Source of the DNA: Treponema sp.
GTDB lineage: Bacteria > Spirochaetota > Spirochaetia > Treponematales > Treponemataceae
Assembly (NCBI GenBank): GCA_024400955.1
Contig: JAKSLY010000027.1
Span: 1-32,713 of the forward strand
DNA: 32,713 nt
Direction: 5' to 3'
A model generated the notes under the pieces. The model saw nothing but the letters and a program-made list of their open reading frames with translations. It had not been told where the DNA came from and ran no database searches. Positions within the stretch are counted from its first letter, which is position 1. Every line of letters starts with the position of its first letter. The translations under genes and the position numbers were made by a program. Positions 30,348-32,713 of the stretch are shown here, piece by piece.

Positions 30348-31604
30348 CTACTGATAAACCTTCATGATTTGATCGATAAGCGTCGGGAAGTACCATTCAC
30401 AGGTTGATCGGTTGATATAGCCAAAGCGTTCCGATTCATCCGAATTATTGGGAGAATTGTTATCCCAAAGCACGCAGCATACATTGTATTTCTTTGCAGC
30501 GTTCAGATAATAGCTGAACCATTCCTCACGGGCAGAAAGATTGTTCTTGTTCGTGGCTCCATATTCCCCCATGATGACGGGAACACCCTTGGAAATGAAT
30601 TTGTCGTTAAGCCTTGAAAACATTCTGTCAAGTTCACTTTTATGGGCAGCCGTAAAGGATGCTGTTCCCCCTTCCCTGTTTTTCTGCATGGCAAAGGCAT
30701 AAGGTGCATAGGCATGAGTTGCAAGAGCAAGACATTTTGAAGGATCAGTTGGAATCCTGAATTCATCGGCAAGGGCTGCATCAGGAGCAGCTGCAATGGA
30801 TGGAACCATGATAAGCCTTTTTGCATTGATTCCGCCTGATTTTCTGATGGTATCCACGGCCTTCTGGTTAAGGCTGTTGAGGCAGTTCATTGCTTCCCTG
30901 CACTTTGAACAAGATGGAACGAAATTCCATTCATGGCTGTCCTTTCGCATGCGAGGCTCGTTAAGGGTTTCAAAGACAAGAACGTTTTCCGAATAGTCCT
31001 TAAAGAATTCACCCACCTGCTCCCATACACGCACTACAAATTTTTCCGATTCTGCATAGCTTGAATTAGAAAGGTAAAAACCGCGTCCGTATGTGGAACC
31101 AAAATCAGAATAGCAGTTGTCGTGATGAATGTTTACAATTACAACAAGGCCGTCTTCAATGGCCCAGTCAACAACAGTCTTAAGCTTTTCAAACCATTTT
31201 GAATCAATGGTGTAATTTCTGTCGACAAGGTGATTTGACCAGCTGACTGGAATGCGCACGGTCTTGAATCCCCTTGCAGCGAGGGCGTCAAAAAGTTCCT
31301 TCTTTGGAGCAGGAAGTCCCCAGCAGGTAAGTGAACCCAATCCTTCATTATGGCTGTTAAATGAATCGATGTTGCTTGTGGCATCAAAGGTGTTGCCAAG
31401 GTTCCAGCCGGTTTTCATGTTGCGTACCATGGTAACAGCAAAATCTCCCATATCAACAGCCTGCGTAGTGTCCTGGACAGCCAAAGAAGAAGGAAGAACT
31501 ACATCCTCATCAGAAGATGAAGAAGACGACGTGGCACATGCTGAAGAAAGAAGAGCAAAGCCTGTAAAAAGAATTGCGATGGTTTTAACTAGGTATTTTT
31601 TCAT
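30348..31604 (-). CDS. Glycoside hydrolase family 5 endoglucanase-like lipoprotein
   Basis: A secreted cellulase-type enzyme that cuts beta-1,4-glucans by a retaining mechanism. From ATG 31604 it has 418 residues. There is a signal peptide with lipobox LSSAC (Cys23) and a Ser-rich spacer, then a GH5 barrel: GWNLGNTFDA (66-75, typical of subfamily 4), VRIPVSW, VNIHHD, the acid/base Glu216 in ETLNEPR and the nucleophile Glu347 in MGEYGATN. A Cys-rich insertion (CSKCREAMNC, 232-241) is unusual. No carbohydrate-binding module or dockerin follows. An alternative start is TTG 31628, which has GGAG 8 bases upstream, whereas ATG 31604 has no visible ribosome site; the signal peptide shape favours the ATG. 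Confidence 0.9.
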   Translation of the reverse strand: MKKYLVKTIAILFTGFALLSSACATSSSSSSDEDVVLPSSLAVQDTTQAVDMGDFAVTMVRNMKTGWNLGNTFDATSNIDSFNSHNEGLGSLTCWGLPAPKKELFDALAARGFKTVRIPVSWSNHLVDRNYTIDSKWFEKLKTVVDWAIEDGLVVIVNIHHDNCYSDFGSTYGRGFYLSNSSYAESEKFVVRVWEQVGEFFKDYSENVLVFETLNEPRMRKDSHEWNFVPSCSKCREAMNCLNSLNQKAVDTIRKSGGINAKRLIMVPSIAAAPDAALADEFRIPTDPSKCLALATHAYAPYAFAMQKNREGGTASFTAAHKSELDRMFSRLNDKFISKGVPVIMGEYGATNKNNLSAREEWFSYYLNAAKKYNVCCVLWDNNSPNNSDESERFGYINRSTCEWYFPTLIDQIMKVYQ

Positions 31605-31628
31605 AGCTATATTATACATTAAAACCAA

Positions 31629-31906
31629 AATAAATTCTCCACTACAATTATTTTTTCAAAAATAAAAGAATTTTGAGAATATTAAAACAGGAGATATTCG
31701 CAGTCTTCGAGAATAAAAAAAATTGGCAGCTGGCACATTCAAAAAAAAATTACAGACTTCAAAAAAAGTTTTTACCGTAAAAAAAAAAATTTTGCATTTT
31801 CACAATTTTTTTGTATTAAAAAAATATTTTTTTTAGATGGATTCATTTTTCGCCCTTAACATTTTTTTCAAGATCAAAACAAAAACAGTTTCGCGGAGGA
31901 GAAAAA
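31629..31906. other. A/T-tract-rich intergenic region between divergent lipoprotein genes
   Basis: This 278-base gap holds no gene that I can support. It is dominated by homopolymer tracts: A runs at 31715-31722, 31741-31749, 31761-31767, 31779-31789 and 31818-31824, and T runs at 31806-31812 and 31827-31834. Such tracts are expected to bend DNA and can act as promoter UP elements. A GCAGCTGGC patch near 31726 is the only GC-rich part. A strong GGAGGAG ribosome site for the next gene sits at the right end. Confidence 0.7.
31792..31819 (+). promoter_or_regulatory. Possible promoter for the Gly-rich lipoprotein gene
   Basis: TTGCAT (31792-31797) and TATTAA (31814-31819) are spaced by 16 bases and preceded by long A tracts that would fit an UP element. 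In such AT-rich DNA chance matches are frequent, so confidence is modest. Confidence 0.35.
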
Positions 31907-32713
31907 ATGAAACTTACAAATGTACTCAGGAAAACAGTACTTGCATCAATGACAGCATTGCTTGCATCAGCCCTTTTGTTTACAGGCTGTTCCAACGGAT
32001 CATCAAGCGATGATTATACGGCAGAAGAAGAAGCCGCAGCTGCTGCTGCAGCCCAGGCAGCTAAAGTAGAAAACACACCTGCAACAGGAGACGTTTACAG
32101 CGGAGACTTGATTGAATTCCCTGTTACAATATCTTCACAAAATGCAGAAAACACACAGTTCTTCATCAAGTATGACAGAAGTGCAGTTGGTGCAGCAGAA
32201 GGAATCAATTTTTCTGAACTTAGCCTTGAAGTAATCATCGGAAGCGAAACATTGACAATGCCAAAGGAAATCAGGGCCTTCCCTCTTGATGAATATGGCA
32301 GCGGATTCGACGGTGCTCCAAAGGATGGAGGCAAGATTACAGATGCAAACTACATGAAGGAATACAAGGCAAAGGTTTCTCTCAACAGAAAAGTTACTGC
32401 AGGCGAAACAGTTAAGGTTACATTGAAGAGCACAAAAATCGGTGGCGCAGTTTCTGCCGTTAACCTTGGTGCAATTGTAATTGCTTTGATTGATACACAT
32501 GAATCTGTAGGTTATTACAAGGAACTTAGTTCTACAGAATACGTTCCATTGATTACAAAGAAGAACGGTGCTGCTCTTGGTGCTGCTGCTGGTGGTGCTG
32601 GCGGAGCCGGTGGTGCTGGCGGAGCCGGTGGTGCTGGCGGTGCTGGTGCTGGTGCCGGTAACGGCGGTTCTGGGAACCCTACAACAATTCTTGAATTCAA
32701 TTTTGCAACACTT
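31907..32713 (+). CDS. Lipoprotein with Gly/Ala-rich linker, C-terminal part beyond the window
   Basis: ATG 31907, behind GGAGGAG, opens a frame that stays open to the window end (269 codons, no stop). A signal peptide with lipobox LFTGC (Cys28) is followed by a Ser/Asp and Glu/Ala-rich spacer. A beta-rich domain comes next (about residues 60-215, with GDLIEFPVTISSQNAENTQF and VTAGETVKVTLKST), then a Gly/Ala linker (about 225-260, built from repeated GGAGGA units). After the linker the sequence NPTTILEFNFATL suggests a second domain beginning. Modular layout and the divergent GH5 neighbour hint at a surface carbohydrate-binding or degrading protein, but no known domain is recognised. Confidence 0.82.
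   Translation, partial: MKLTNVLRKTVLASMTALLASALLFTGCSNGSSSDDYTAEEEAAAAAAAQAAKVENTPATGDVYSGDLIEFPVTISSQNAENTQFFIKYDRSAVGAAEGINFSELSLEVIIGSETLTMPKEIRAFPLDEYGSGFDGAPKDGGKITDANYMKEYKAKVSLNRKVTAGETVKVTLKSTKIGGAVSAVNLGAIVIALIDTHESVGYYKELSSTEYVPLITKKNGAALGAAAGGAGGAGGAGGAGGAGGAGAGAGNGGSGNPTTILEFNFATL

Overview
The window looks like chromosomal DNA of a host-associated spirochaete, most likely a gut or rumen Treponema. This is inferred from spirochaete-type lipoprotein signals, occasional TTG/GTG starts behind good Shine-Dalgarno sites, a GH5 cellulase lipoprotein and the general flavour of the housekeeping proteins. I could not run a search to confirm it.

Layout. (1) Bases 1-5500 are a one-directional (minus strand) accessory block of small detoxification or modification genes: four GNAT acetyltransferases (one cut by the window edge), two VOC/glyoxalase proteins, a YgeA-type racemase, an alpha/beta hydrolase and a DUF3781 protein. 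Among them lie visibly broken genes: a nitroreductase with a one-base frameshift, duplicated tail fragments of a glyoxalase and a GNAT, and several orphan gene ends. (2) Bases 5500-12100 (minus) hold a histidine phosphatase, a YigZ-family protein, a membrane protein, and topoisomerase IV subunits A and B. Subunit B carries a long Ala/Lys-rich N-terminal extension. (3) Bases 12100-15050 (plus) hold mraY, a fabF-type ketosynthase and a four-helix membrane protein, closed by a two-way terminator. (4) Bases 15050-19500 hold tsaD and a membrane-anchored divergent polysaccharide deacetylase (minus), a TPR-like lipoprotein (plus), a GC-rich intergenic element, and an exported VWA protein (minus). (5) Bases 19500-24620 (plus) hold an unrecognised 370-residue protein, an XRE-cupin regulator, then a divergent PRPP synthase in an apparent operon with an FGGY sugar kinase and a HAD phosphatase. 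(6) Bases 24630-30300 (plus) hold a MATE transporter and then a thiamine operon behind a TPP riboswitch: thiM, an MTH1187-family protein, thiE, thiD, thiC. (7) Bases 30300 to the end hold a GH5 lipoprotein (minus), an A/T-tract-rich intergenic region, and an unfinished Gly-rich lipoprotein (plus).

How it fits together. The thiamine operon makes the pyrimidine half de novo (ThiC, ThiD), takes the thiazole half by salvage (ThiM) and joins them (ThiE). No thiazole-synthesis genes are visible here. The prs/kinase/HAD cluster could feed sugars into PRPP, but its substrates cannot be read from sequence.

I did not find a clear new multi-gene system. The most distinctive observations are the histone-H1-like tail on topoisomerase IV subunit B, the mosaic of duplicated and decayed cassette-sized genes in the first 5.5 kb, the divergent PRPP synthase operon, and the 45-base repeat inside the thiamine operon.
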